DNA from: CALINF01 sp039980455
GTDB lineage: Bacteria > Pseudomonadota > Gammaproteobacteria > Pseudomonadales > Halieaceae
Direction of reading: 5' to 3'
NCBI GenBank assembly: GCA_039980455.1
Contig: JBDXCG010000003.1
Location: forward strand, 1,302,001-1,366,000
Length of the DNA stretch: 64,000 nt
Shown here: one piece after another, positions 26,773-35,041 of the stretch
How the letters are laid out: each line of letters opens with the position of its first letter
Numbering within the stretch: position 1 is the stretch's first letter
Notes under the pieces: generated by a model
Told to the model about the DNA's origin: nothing
Databases searched by the model: none
The model's input: only the letters and a program-made list of their open reading frames with translations
Made by a program: the position numbers and the translations under genes

Positions 26773-27201
26773 TCATGCGCTTACTGCGCTAGCCATCGCC
26801 TTACTGGTCTCGATATTGAGCTGTCCTTGCAGCCCGGCGTCACGATGCACAGAAATGTCACGGTACGCATCGGACATCACCATTCCCAGCATCGCCTCAC
26901 GTGAGGGATACATTACGATGGCCACCTGATCCCATAGGTCTTCGACTTCACCTAGCATCAAGCGCGAAACTGTACCGGCAAAAACCATCTCACCACCTAA
27001 ATCGTGTACCAGTTTGGCGACAGCGCGTCCGTAAATCGCATAAGCTTGAGCACCTGTCAGGTCACATTCACGGCCGTCCTCGTAGGCTGGCAATTCGCGG
27101 AATTTGAGCAGGTTTACCATGTAGATTGGGCCTTCCTGACCCGGCTCTAGAAACCCTTCCATTTGCTCGTCGCTTGGATGCACCTTATTTTCTACTAACA
27201 T
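26773..27201 (-). CDS. DUF1330 domain protein
   Basis: Small cytosolic protein of 142 residues with the dimeric alpha/beta-barrel-type DUF1330 fold, seen in EGPIYMVNLLKFRE, YAIYGRAVAKLVHDLGG and the closing VAIVMYPSREAMLGMVMSDAYRDISVHRDAGL. ATG 27201 is favoured by an AGGCGG site; a TTG at 27237 would add 12 residues. Members are usually uncharacterised and may bind small hydrophobic ligands. It converges on ggt and is divergent from the permease gene. Confidence 0.85.
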   Translation of the reverse strand: MLVENKVHPSDEQMEGFLEPGQEGPIYMVNLLKFRELPAYEDGRECDLTGAQAYAIYGRAVAKLVHDLGGEMVFAGTVSRLMLGEVEDLWDQVAIVMYPSREAMLGMVMSDAYRDISVHRDAGLQGQLNIETSKAMASAVSA

Positions 27202-27370
27202 AGTTTCCGCCTGTGTTTGAGTTGTGTGTGCGTCCAATTGAACCCGACTCGAGATTCGCCTGAGCGCGCGTCAAAGCGTTATGCGCAAACGCAGGCTAAT
27301 CGCCGGCCCGCTTCCTGTCAAAAGACGCCGTGGCGGTTGTGTCTGTGGCGATAAACTGAAAAACTATCGT

Positions 27371-28696
27371 GTGACAAAATTTAAACCATCCGTAGCTGCC
27401 GCCGTCGTGATTGCCAATATGGTAGGCACCGGCGTCTTCACCAGCCTGGGATTCCAACTCCTGGAAATCCGCTCACCCTTTGTCCTTCTGCTGCTGTGGG
27501 GCGTAGGCGGGTTAACCGCGCTCTGTGGTGCCTTGAGCTATGCCGAACTTGGGTCCGCCTTGCCCCGTTCGGGCGGTGAGTACAACTTTCTGTCGCGCAT
27601 CTATCACCCAGGCGCGGGCTTTGTTTCCGGGTGGGTATCCGCCACCGTTGGCTTTGCAGCGCCCACCGCACTGGCTGCTCTCACATTTGGCAGCTATCTG
27701 GGCTCAGTTTTTCCCGTTTTGTCACCCACGTGGCTGGCCACTGCGCTAATCATTGCATTGACTGCAGTGCACTGCAGAAGCCACAAGAGTAGCGGCGGCG
27801 CTCAGAGCGTTTTGACCGTGCTCAAATTGGTACTGATATTGGGCTTCTCTGCGCTGGCATTGTCGCTGGCACAGAATGAAGAACCCGTGATCTTTTCACC
27901 TCAGCCCGGCGACACTTCTATCGCATTGAGCGGGGCGTTCGCCGTGGCATTGATTTACGTGAACTACGCTTATTCCGGCTGGAACGCGGCAACCTACATC
28001 ACCGGCGAACTGGAATCACCTCAACGTTCACTGCCGGTGATCTTGGTTGCAAGCACGGCGGTTGTGGCGGTTTCCTATCTATTGCTCAACTTCGTTTTTC
28101 TCTACACCACACCCATGGATGCGATGGCCGGCAAAGTAGAGGTAGGCTTCATTGCGGCCGGCTACATTTTGGGTGAGCGCGGCGCTACCACGATGGGTGT
28201 TTTGCTGGCACTGCTATTGATCTCAACCGTCAGCGCGATGATTCTGGCGGGGCCACGAGTGTTGCATGCTATCGGCGAGGATTTCCCCCTGTTCAAGCCA
28301 TTGTCTTTGGTAAATGAAGACGGCATTCCTGTTCGCGCTATCGTGCTGCAATCCCTGGTTGCACTAGTGTTTCTATGGACATCATCCTTCGAAAGCATTC
28401 TAGTCTTCGCTGGCGCCACCATGGGACTGAACACACTATTCACTGTTCTGGGCGTGTTTGTACTGCGCTGGCGAGAACCCGAACTCCCGCGTCCCTATCG
28501 CACTTGGCTATACCCTCTTCCTCCACTAATTTTTCTCGCACTTACAGCGTGGACGCTAATTTACATAGTGTTACAGCGCCCTGTCGAAGCATTAATGTGT
28601 CTGGGAATTATTATTTCGGGCGCTGTTTTCTATTACATTAGCCGTTCTCTAGGTGAGAAATCTGCCACAGATACTATCGAAAAGGGCCAAAGGTGA
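27371..28696 (+). CDS. Amino-acid permease, APC superfamily
   Basis: Inner-membrane transporter with about 12 hydrophobic segments. From GTG 27371 it begins VTKFKPSVAAAVVIANMVGTGVFTSLG, the first APC helix with its unwound Gly-rich break, and later has GGEYNFLSRIYHPGAGFVSGW and the YVNYAYSGWNAATYITGEL segment. An ATG at 27281 would add 30 basic residues that do not look like an APC N-terminus; neither start has a good ribosome site. It is likely a heteromeric-LAT-like or general amino-acid permease. DUF1415 overlaps or abuts its stop. Confidence 0.87.
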   Translation: MTKFKPSVAAAVVIANMVGTGVFTSLGFQLLEIRSPFVLLLLWGVGGLTALCGALSYAELGSALPRSGGEYNFLSRIYHPGAGFVSGWVSATVGFAAPTALAALTFGSYLGSVFPVLSPTWLATALIIALTAVHCRSHKSSGGAQSVLTVLKLVLILGFSALALSLAQNEEPVIFSPQPGDTSIALSGAFAVALIYVNYAYSGWNAATYITGELESPQRSLPVILVASTAVVAVSYLLLNFVFLYTTPMDAMAGKVEVGFIAAGYILGERGATTMGVLLALLLISTVSAMILAGPRVLHAIGEDFPLFKPLSLVNEDGIPVRAIVLQSLVALVFLWTSSFESILVFAGATMGLNTLFTVLGVFVLRWREPELPRPYRTWLYPLPPLIFLALTAWTLIYIVLQRPVEALMCLGIIISGAVFYYISRSLGEKSATDTIEKGQR

Positions 28697-29250
28697 TGAA
28701 TGCCAGTCAACCAGACAAGGCACTGGCTCTCACCAGAAACTGGGTAGAGAAAATAGTTATCGGCATGAACTTGTGCCCGTTTGCGGCACGCGACTGGGAT
28801 CAAGGGCGGGTACGCTGCACGGTCTGCATTGAACATGATTCAGAGAGTGTGCTGTTGGCTCTGGCCAGTGAAATGCAACTACTTGAAAGTGACGAGTCGA
28901 TCGAAACTACCCTACTGGTGCTAACAGAGGCATTTGAGGACTTTGGGGATTTCAATCAGTTTCTCGATCTCGCCGATGCCCTGCTGGAGAGTCTAGGCTA
29001 TGAGGGCGTGTTCCAACTCGCAACCTTTCATCCGGACTATGTATTCGCCGATAGCGAAGACACTGACCCAGCCAATTGCAGCAACCGCTCACCGCTACCC
29101 ATGTTACATCTACTTCGCGAAGCTAGTCTCAGCAAGGCGATTGCACTGCATCCTGATACCGCTGAAATACCCGCCCGCAATATCCGCTATCTTCGGCAAC
29201 TGGGTATGGAGGCTATATCGAGTCGGGTTAATGGTGAAGACGCGAACTGA
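28696..29250 (+). CDS. DUF1415 family protein
   Basis: Soluble protein of 184 residues with the DUF1415 pattern: NWVEKIVIGMNLCPFAARDW near the N-terminus, then LATFHPDYVFADSE and NRSPLPMLHLLREASLSKAI, and a C-terminal NIRYLRQLGM. The conserved Cys in LCPFA and His in FHPDY are seen, but no function is established for the family. Translation probably couples to the permease: the permease TGA overlaps the GTG-ATG start (28693 or 28696). Confidence 0.87.
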   Translation: MNASQPDKALALTRNWVEKIVIGMNLCPFAARDWDQGRVRCTVCIEHDSESVLLALASEMQLLESDESIETTLLVLTEAFEDFGDFNQFLDLADALLESLGYEGVFQLATFHPDYVFADSEDTDPANCSNRSPLPMLHLLREASLSKAIALHPDTAEIPARNIRYLRQLGMEAISSRVNGEDAN

Positions 29251-29267
29251 GTGTTTCGGGAATAACC

Positions 29268-29317
29268 GGCGCAGAGTAACGAATGTGAGCGTGTCGAATC
29301 TGAGACTCTGCTGCGCC
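29268..29317. terminator. Possible hairpin terminator between convergent genes
   Basis: Arms GGCGCAG (29268-29274) and CTGCGCC (29311-29317), extended by AGAGT/ACTCT with a small bulge. It lies between the stops of DUF1415 and the convergent 142-residue gene. The loop is long and no T run follows. Confidence 0.35.
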
Positions 29318-29324
29318 TGTGAGC

Positions 29325-29753
29325 CTAGGAAAGTTTACGGAACATTCGTATAGCCATCGGCTTGGCAATCAGACGCATGAGCTTTCTCTTCAAACCACCT
29401 GGTGGCGTGTTGCGAGCGCTTTCGAAACGCGTTAGATCGAGCTCCTTAATTGTGCTATCTGCCAGCGCCGCACTCCTCTCATCCAGTGGGATGCCGGTAG
29501 AGTCTGCAATTCTGACCATCCGTTGAAAATTAGCTGCTACAGCTGCAGCATCAACCAGTGCTTCCGCGCCTGCTTCTTCTAGCAATGTCGAACGAGCATT
29601 GGCCAAATCATCTTCATCCCTGCTTGCCACTGCTTCGGCAAATTTCATCAAGGCGCTGCCGTGGATAATGTCGCAACTGGTGACGGATTCGTCACCATTA
29701 ATCATCTGCAAATTGACAGTTGATTCGTTAATATCGGCACTCAAACTGAGCAT
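29325..29753 (-). CDS. Small AhpD-related protein, unknown function
   Basis: A 142-residue protein on the minus strand, 18 bases after the gene for a larger AhpD-like protein. The helix ALVDAAAVAANFQRMVRIADSTGIPLD resembles the C-terminal helix of carboxymuconolactone-decarboxylase/peroxidase-related proteins, but no CxxC motif is present, so it cannot itself carry the usual redox centre. The C-terminus is basic (GLKRKLMRLIAKPMAIRMFRK), which might bind membrane or partner. The family link is tentative. Confidence 0.6.
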   Translation of the reverse strand: MLSLSADINESTVNLQMINGDESVTSCDIIHGSALMKFAEAVASRDEDDLANARSTLLEEAGAEALVDAAAVAANFQRMVRIADSTGIPLDERSAALADSTIKELDLTRFESARNTPPGGLKRKLMRLIAKPMAIRMFRKLS

Positions 29754-29771
29754 CGAGGCATGTGAGCTGGT

Positions 29772-30515
29772 TCAGTAAAAGCACTCGTTATAAGACGAGA
29801 CCCTCCCTGCCACCAATTCGATTTGCATCCGATTGAGCGTGCGATCGGCAAAGTCTGAAAATTGCGACATGCCCTGCATCGACAAATATTGTTCGTCACC
29901 AACCGTCATCCACTCACGCATGGCGTTGGGCACTAGCGTCAATGCCCGCAACACATTTGCCGTTCTATCGAGTTTCCACAAATCCGCCTCTTCACCCACC
30001 GCCCCATTCGGTGGCAGCATGGACACAAAGCCCGTGCCGCGCTCTGCCAGCGCGGGTCGATACTGGGTTGGCTCGCCCGCTTCTGGCTCGGGAAATGGTT
30101 CCAATGGCAAGCCTAGAGCGCGGTGAAACTCATCAATACTGAATACCGTTACCGCAATACCCACCAGTTCCACGTAGTGTTCTTCGCTCAAACCCAGTGC
30201 TGCGTTCTCATCAACATACGCTTGCGTAATACGTGCCTGATCTGTGATGACACGGTGCACTGCATCGACTGCGGCAGGCATCAGCGAGCTGCCACAGAGA
30301 TGTTCGCCAGTAATTGCGTTGGGTGATAGCGCGAGCTTTCGCTCGGCACATAGCGGACAGTTAACAGCGTTGCGCACTTCTGCTGCGATAGCCACGCGCT
30401 GCGCCCCGGAAAACCATGTCCCTGGACGTGCGAGTGCTTGCCAATAGGCTTGATGAGCTGTGGCGAGGCCAGAGCGCACGGGATATTCGCTACTGTCGTA
30501 TTGGAACCATTGCAT
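29772..30515 (-). CDS. AhpD-like/carboxymuconolactone decarboxylase-fold protein
   Basis: A 247-residue protein from ATG 30515 (an upstream in-frame start at 30539 exists). The segment RVAIAAEVRNAVNCPLCAERKLAL carries the CPLC redox pair of the alkylhydroperoxidase AhpD family, and YVELVGIAVTVFSIDEFHRALGLPL is the matching later helix. It probably acts as a thiol peroxidase or a disulfide adaptor; this is by family. The C-terminal third (from about 160) does not match a fold I can name. It is probably co-transcribed with the small gene that follows. Confidence 0.72.
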   Translation of the reverse strand: MQWFQYDSSEYPVRSGLATAHQAYWQALARPGTWFSGAQRVAIAAEVRNAVNCPLCAERKLALSPNAITGEHLCGSSLMPAAVDAVHRVITDQARITQAYVDENAALGLSEEHYVELVGIAVTVFSIDEFHRALGLPLEPFPEPEAGEPTQYRPALAERGTGFVSMLPPNGAVGEEADLWKLDRTANVLRALTLVPNAMREWMTVGDEQYLSMQGMSQFSDFADRTLNRMQIELVAGRVSSYNECFY

Positions 30516-30697
30516 AATAGGAGTCTCGCAAACCGACATTGAAGATAGCGCGAAGACACGCTCACTTCAATTGATAAGCACTGGTATGCGCTGTAGCCTA
30601 TGTATTTAGGGAGTGATACTTCGCAAGATTCTGGAAACTAGCTATTGCTAAAACTGTTAGCCTTGCAAACGAGACTTTGGCAAAAAAGACCCACCCT

Positions 30698-31882
30698 ATG
30701 AGCGAACTACCATTACTTCGATTTATTCCCTTCAGACGCAGCGACCTTGTTCAGCTCTGCAGCGAACAGGGCTCTCTGGAGGAACATCGTCATCAGCAGT
30801 TTCTATTGGCTAGAGAAAAGCTGGAGCGACACTTTCGAAACGAATTTCACGATATCAAGCAAACATTGAAAGATGTGTATGCGCCGTTAGATCCCGATGC
30901 CGATACTCGCGTTATCACCAAATTGGACATGCAGGCACCCTCCTCGGATCTTCAAGGCATGCTTGCCGACGTGCTGGAGCGGGCGAACTATGAACGGGTA
31001 ACAGACAAAGGGCTTCAGAGGGCCCTAAAGTCCTCTTCGCTTTTTCAGGTACGTCTTTTTGTTGATCTGGACGATTTCGAAGAAGTGCTTCTGTACACCC
31101 GCGGCGCAACCGAGCGCGAGGAAACGCTAAGGGAACTATTTGGGTTATGGCGAAGAAAGGTTCGCTTTACCAACTATGATCGTGTGCTGCTGTATATACG
31201 TCTCAAAGATGATGTGGACGCCGAGAGCACGCTCGGTGACTGCCAACCTGGCAGTACAGTGCTAAGACTCTTTCAAAATGTACCGGAGGCCGATTTGGAA
31301 ATGCTGTTTCCAAACATCCGGGTGGGCATGCGCACGCTGGATAAGCTGATGGTTGGGGTACCAGCGTTGGTGAGCGGTGGGTTGGTGCTTACCACCAAGA
31401 TGGGAACAACTCTAATTTTGCTAGGGTCGTTGTTGGGTTTTTGGCTGGGCCTTTCCAGCGAACCCGTGCAGCTGGATAAGGCTGCGTTTATTGTACTCTC
31501 GGCAGGCACTGTGGCTCTGGTGGGTTACCTGTGGAAACAGTACTCCAATTTTCGCAACCGCAAGCTCAAGTACACACAAGCCTTAACGGAGAACCTGTAT
31601 TTCAAACTACTGGACAACAACGCCGGCGCACTCTTTCGTATTCTGGATGATGCAGAGGAGTCCGAGTGCAAAGAAAGCCTGCTGGCATACCACTTTCTTC
31701 TAGTCAAAGACGGACCTGTAAGTGCGCAGGAGCTGGATCAGAGCATTGAGGCCTGGTTCGCCCAGACCCTGCAGTGCAAGATTGATTTCGAGATCGATGA
31801 TGCACTGGATAAATTGCTAAAGCTAAATCTGGCAACAAAAACGAACGATCAGTGGCAAGCGGTCATCGAAGCGACTACGTAG
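30698..31882 (+). CDS. DUF3754 (TMEM143-like) membrane protein
   Basis: A 394-residue protein from ATG 30698 (TTG 30677 adds seven residues; no clear ribosome site for either). The family is recognised by ERHFRNEFHDIKQTLKDVYAPLDPD and the segment VLLYIRLKDD. Two hydrophobic stretches (about 225-247 and 256-278) form the membrane anchor, followed by a basic YTQALTENLYFKLLDNNAGALFRILDDAEE region and a winged-helix-like tail. The family is shared with mitochondrial TMEM143, whose function is unknown. It stands alone between convergent genes. Confidence 0.78.
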   Translation: MSELPLLRFIPFRRSDLVQLCSEQGSLEEHRHQQFLLAREKLERHFRNEFHDIKQTLKDVYAPLDPDADTRVITKLDMQAPSSDLQGMLADVLERANYERVTDKGLQRALKSSSLFQVRLFVDLDDFEEVLLYTRGATEREETLRELFGLWRRKVRFTNYDRVLLYIRLKDDVDAESTLGDCQPGSTVLRLFQNVPEADLEMLFPNIRVGMRTLDKLMVGVPALVSGGLVLTTKMGTTLILLGSLLGFWLGLSSEPVQLDKAAFIVLSAGTVALVGYLWKQYSNFRNRKLKYTQALTENLYFKLLDNNAGALFRILDDAEESECKESLLAYHFLLVKDGPVSAQELDQSIEAWFAQTLQCKIDFEIDDALDKLLKLNLATKTNDQWQAVIEATT

Positions 31883-31917
31883 GCGTAGCCACTTCGATAA
31901 TCTAGACATTACAGAGG

Positions 31918-32961
31918 CTACAGTTGGTCCACAAACCCTTGTGCAGCCGCTAGGGAGCCGTCTACGGCCATCTTGAGCCCATCCAGATCAACGCCTTCAG
32001 TGCTCTTCTTACCCGCTATGTAGCGCGCGTATACGCCATGAATAATCGCGGCAGTCTTCCAGCTGTTAAAACCCAGATAATAATTCAACATTGATAGATC
32101 GCGGCCTGTCTTACTCGCATAACGCTCAGCTAACTCTGCTCGCAGGGGCATACCCGGAGCGGACGTCGCCGCATCGGGTTTGTCTATCACACTGTCGGCT
32201 GATTCGGGCCACGCCAATAATGCATACGCAAGATCTGCCAACGGGTCGCCCAGCGTGGCGATTTCCCAATCCAGTACTGCCGCCACACGACTATCCGCAC
32301 CAATCAAACAGTTGTGCAAGCCATAATCACCATGCACGACACGCGCTGGCCCCTGCTCTGGTACGTTGTCGACAAAGAACTGCTGCAACCGATGGGCACG
32401 CTCGTCGTCATACTGCGCATCCTCGATTGAGGACGTCCAAGAGCGATACCAGGTCTTCAGCTGCCGCAAGACATAATCTTCCTTTCGGCCCAGCTCTCCC
32501 AAGCCTATTGCATCGGGATCCTGAGCATGCAGATCGGCGAGCGTATCGAAAAACGAATGTGCCAACACGGTTCTGCGCTCCAGTGGCACCCAAGCTTCCG
32601 TATCGGCGCGGGTATACATTGGCTTACCTGTAACCCGCTCCATGACATAAAACCAGGCTCCCGTGACATCAGGCGACTCACAAAAACCCAGCGCTGCCGG
32701 TACCGGCACGGGGGTATTGGCAAGTGCGGAAATCAACGACCACTCGCGACTCATATCATGAGCCTTAGGAAGTAGCTGGCCCTGCGGAGGTCGCCGAATG
32801 ACAGCTTCTCGTCCCTGAGAATCAACGAGATGGTAGGTAAGGTTTGAATGCCCACCCTCAAGGCGGTGCCATTTGAACGGTGGGCTCAACCCCTGCACGT
32901 TCTCAGCAACCCACGCCTCTACCGCAGGAACGTCGTAGCCTTCGGCCATCTGCTCGGTCAT
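31918..32961 (-). CDS. APH-fold phosphotransferase, ACAD10/11 kinase-domain type
   Basis: Aminoglycoside-phosphotransferase-like small-molecule kinase of 347 residues. Nucleotide-binding and catalytic motifs are intact: GGHSNLTYHL (36-45), VVHGDYGLHN with Asp212 and Asn217, and the metal-binding DWEIATLGDPLADLAY (231-246). It lies six bases after an acyl-CoA dehydrogenase gene. The two match the two halves of animal ACAD10/ACAD11 and the LvaA/LvaC enzymes of levulinate breakdown, where a 4-hydroxyacyl-CoA is phosphorylated and then eliminated. That substrate is inferred from family and context. Confidence 0.88.
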   Translation of the reverse strand: MTEQMAEGYDVPAVEAWVAENVQGLSPPFKWHRLEGGHSNLTYHLVDSQGREAVIRRPPQGQLLPKAHDMSREWSLISALANTPVPVPAALGFCESPDVTGAWFYVMERVTGKPMYTRADTEAWVPLERRTVLAHSFFDTLADLHAQDPDAIGLGELGRKEDYVLRQLKTWYRSWTSSIEDAQYDDERAHRLQQFFVDNVPEQGPARVVHGDYGLHNCLIGADSRVAAVLDWEIATLGDPLADLAYALLAWPESADSVIDKPDAATSAPGMPLRAELAERYASKTGRDLSMLNYYLGFNSWKTAAIIHGVYARYIAGKKSTEGVDLDGLKMAVDGSLAAAQGFVDQL

Positions 32962-32967
32962 CAGCCG

Positions 32968-34215
32968 CTACCAGAGGTCGTATTTTTTGACTTCGTTGCG
33001 GCCCACAACCATGTGGTGAACCTCATCCGGGCCATCAGCAAAGCGCAAGTGGCGTTGGTTGGCATACATGGAGGACAGAGGTGTCCACTGTGACATACCT
33101 GCAGCACCGTGCATCTGGATCGCCTGATCGATAATCGTGCAGACTTTCTCGGGCACCATGGCCTTTACTGCACTCACGTAAATGCGCGCTTCTTTGTTGC
33201 CCAGAACGTCCATAGCCTTGGCCGCTTGCAGGACCATCAGCCGACACGCGTCGATCTCGATGCGTGCTCGCGACACAATCTCGAGATTTTTACCCAACTT
33301 AACGATGGGCTTACCAAACGCGACCCGGGTACTGGCGCGTTTAACCATGAGCTCTAGTGCTTGCTCTGCCTGTCCAATGGATCGCATGCAGTGGTGGATA
33401 CGGCCAGGCCCTAATCGCAGTTGGGATATCTCAAAACCACGACCTTCTCCCAGCAGGATGTTCTCTTTAGGCACACGCACGTTATTAAACTTGATATGCA
33501 TATGACCGTGTGGTGCGTGATCCTCACCAAATACTTCCATGCCACCCAGTATCTCTACACCTGCTGTATCCTTAGGCACCAGAATCTGCGACTGCTGTTG
33601 ATGCGAGGGCGCATCTGGGCTGGTTTTCACCATAACAATCATAATTTTGCAGCGCGGGTCACCAGCGCCAGAAATATAAAACTTTTCGCCATTAATCACC
33701 CAGTCATCACCGTCCAGAACCGCCGACGTACTGATATTGGTGGCATCCGATGATGGATGTGCCGGTTCGGTCATGGCATAAGCTGAGCGAATCTCACCGT
33801 CAAGCAAAGGCTGCAGCCATTGAGCTTTCTGCTCTTCCGTTCCCACCCGCTCCAGTACTTCCATATTGCCGGTATCGGGTGCGCTGCAATTCAGGCTTTG
33901 TGAGGCCAGCGGGTTCTTACCCAACTCTGCAGCAATGTAGGCGTAGTCCAGATTGGTCAGACCCTGACCTATTTCGGAATCGGGTAAAAAGAAGTTCCAA
34001 AGACCCGAGTCACGCGCTTTTTGTTTGGCTCCCTCGAGCAGTTCCAACTGACGTGGGTGCCAGCTCCAACGATCTTCTTTCTCTTTATCTAACGCAAAGT
34101 ACTCTTCAACGATAGGGTCGACGTTGTCCTTTATGTGTTGTTTAACAGCAAGAAACAGCGGCTGTGCCTCTTCTGACATGGCGAGGTTGAATAATTCTGG
34201 ATTGGTATTAGTCAT
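32968..34215 (-). CDS. Acyl-CoA dehydrogenase family protein, ACAD10/11 type
   Basis: Flavoprotein of 415 residues. Motifs include AYAMTEPAHPSSDATNI for FAD binding, WVINGEKFYISGAGDP, the RASTRVAFGKPI helix, QMHGAAGMSQWTPL and the terminal LRFADGPDEVHHMVVGR. These are the features of the ACAD10/11 branch rather than classical medium-chain enzymes. It is the upstream member of a pair with the APH-fold kinase. Likely job: processing phosphorylated 4-hydroxyacyl-CoAs in fatty-acid or lactone catabolism; direct beta-oxidation is the alternative. Confidence 0.9.
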   Translation of the reverse strand: MTNTNPELFNLAMSEEAQPLFLAVKQHIKDNVDPIVEEYFALDKEKEDRWSWHPRQLELLEGAKQKARDSGLWNFFLPDSEIGQGLTNLDYAYIAAELGKNPLASQSLNCSAPDTGNMEVLERVGTEEQKAQWLQPLLDGEIRSAYAMTEPAHPSSDATNISTSAVLDGDDWVINGEKFYISGAGDPRCKIMIVMVKTSPDAPSHQQQSQILVPKDTAGVEILGGMEVFGEDHAPHGHMHIKFNNVRVPKENILLGEGRGFEISQLRLGPGRIHHCMRSIGQAEQALELMVKRASTRVAFGKPIVKLGKNLEIVSRARIEIDACRLMVLQAAKAMDVLGNKEARIYVSAVKAMVPEKVCTIIDQAIQMHGAAGMSQWTPLSSMYANQRHLRFADGPDEVHHMVVGRNEVKKYDLW

Positions 34216-34317
34216 GCACTCTTCTCTTTTCTACGTTGCGAAACAGGCGGCTAACCATAGCAGAAAATGACCGCGGATAAACCGATCAGATTCTCTTGGT
34301 TCGGCAAAAGACGGGAC

Positions 34318-34755
34318 CTAGCCTGGTGTCACCGCGATGCACTCCATCTCTACCCGCGCATTCAATGCGAGCCCACTTGCGCCAAAGGCACTCCGAGCCG
34401 GATAAGGCGGTTTAAAATACTGCGTATACACGCCGTTGAACGTAGACCACTCAGCAATATCAGCCAGCATGACTGTGCATTTCACTACATTCTGTGTATC
34501 CAGCCCCAACGAGGTCAGGGTTGATCTAATATTTTTCATCATCTGGTGGGTCTCTGCCTCAATTCCGCCCGGCACTACCAGCGATTCGCCTGGCTTTACG
34601 CCGAGCTGCCCTGCCAAATAGACGGTATCTCCCACGGTAACCGCGGCGGAAAATGGACGCCCCGGCGCTGACTCGGTAAATGTTACGTCGCCCGCCCACG
34701 CCATCTGGCTGAACAATACAAGCAGACCTGATATGAAACTGATAATGTGCCGCAT
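34318..34755 (-). CDS. Exported RidA family protein
   Basis: RidA-fold enamine/imine deaminase relative of 145 residues. From ATG 34755 (an AGGGG site precedes it) the protein begins MRHIISFISGLLVLFSQ and has a Sec signal peptide ending near AWA-GD at about 21, so it should act in the periplasm. The RidA core is intact: VYLAGQLGVKPGESLVVPGG, NIRSTLTSLGL, KCTVMLADIAEW, PARSAFGASGL, and the ARVEMECIAV strand holding the conserved Arg. Most RidA proteins are cytosolic, so export is unusual. Substrate is unknown. Confidence 0.88.
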   Translation of the reverse strand: MRHIISFISGLLVLFSQMAWAGDVTFTESAPGRPFSAAVTVGDTVYLAGQLGVKPGESLVVPGGIEAETHQMMKNIRSTLTSLGLDTQNVVKCTVMLADIAEWSTFNGVYTQYFKPPYPARSAFGASGLALNARVEMECIAVTPG

Positions 34756-34789
34756 TACTTTTACCCCTATAGAAAAACTAAATCGCTGC

Positions 34790-35032
34790 ATGGACATCAA
34801 AGATAGACTAATGCGGGTCATCGCTCTACAAGCCACCCTCGTGATTAGCCTCTGCGTCACCGTCTGGCGGGTTGTAGACTTTACCGACGAGTTGCTCAAT
34901 GCGAGTTTTCAAATGAGCATGCGCCAGTCTCGGTTAACGGGGGACGCAGCGCTGATCATACAAGTCATCATCATCGCTATTTTTAGTGCATGCGCGTACT
35001 GGGCGGCAAGGCAACTTCTTAGCAAGCGTTAG
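34790..35032 (+). CDS. Small two-helix membrane protein, hypothetical
   Basis: An 80-residue frame from ATG 34790 with two hydrophobic segments (about 8-29, VIALQATLVISLCVTVWRVV, and 53-75, ALIIQVIIIAIFSACAYWAA) joined by a charged loop and ending in basic LLSKR. It fills the space between the divergent RidA gene and the nuclease gene, with no competing frame. The ribosome site is weak and I know no homologue, so the call rests on composition and fit. Confidence 0.45.
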   Translation: MDIKDRLMRVIALQATLVISLCVTVWRVVDFTDELLNASFQMSMRQSRLTGDAALIIQVIIIAIFSACAYWAARQLLSKR

Positions 35033-35041
35033 GGAGGCTGC

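Noticed and set aside
32091..32633. 180-residue plus-strand frame
   Set aside because: Antisense shadow of the APH-fold kinase; composition is Arg/His/Pro-rich without any domain.
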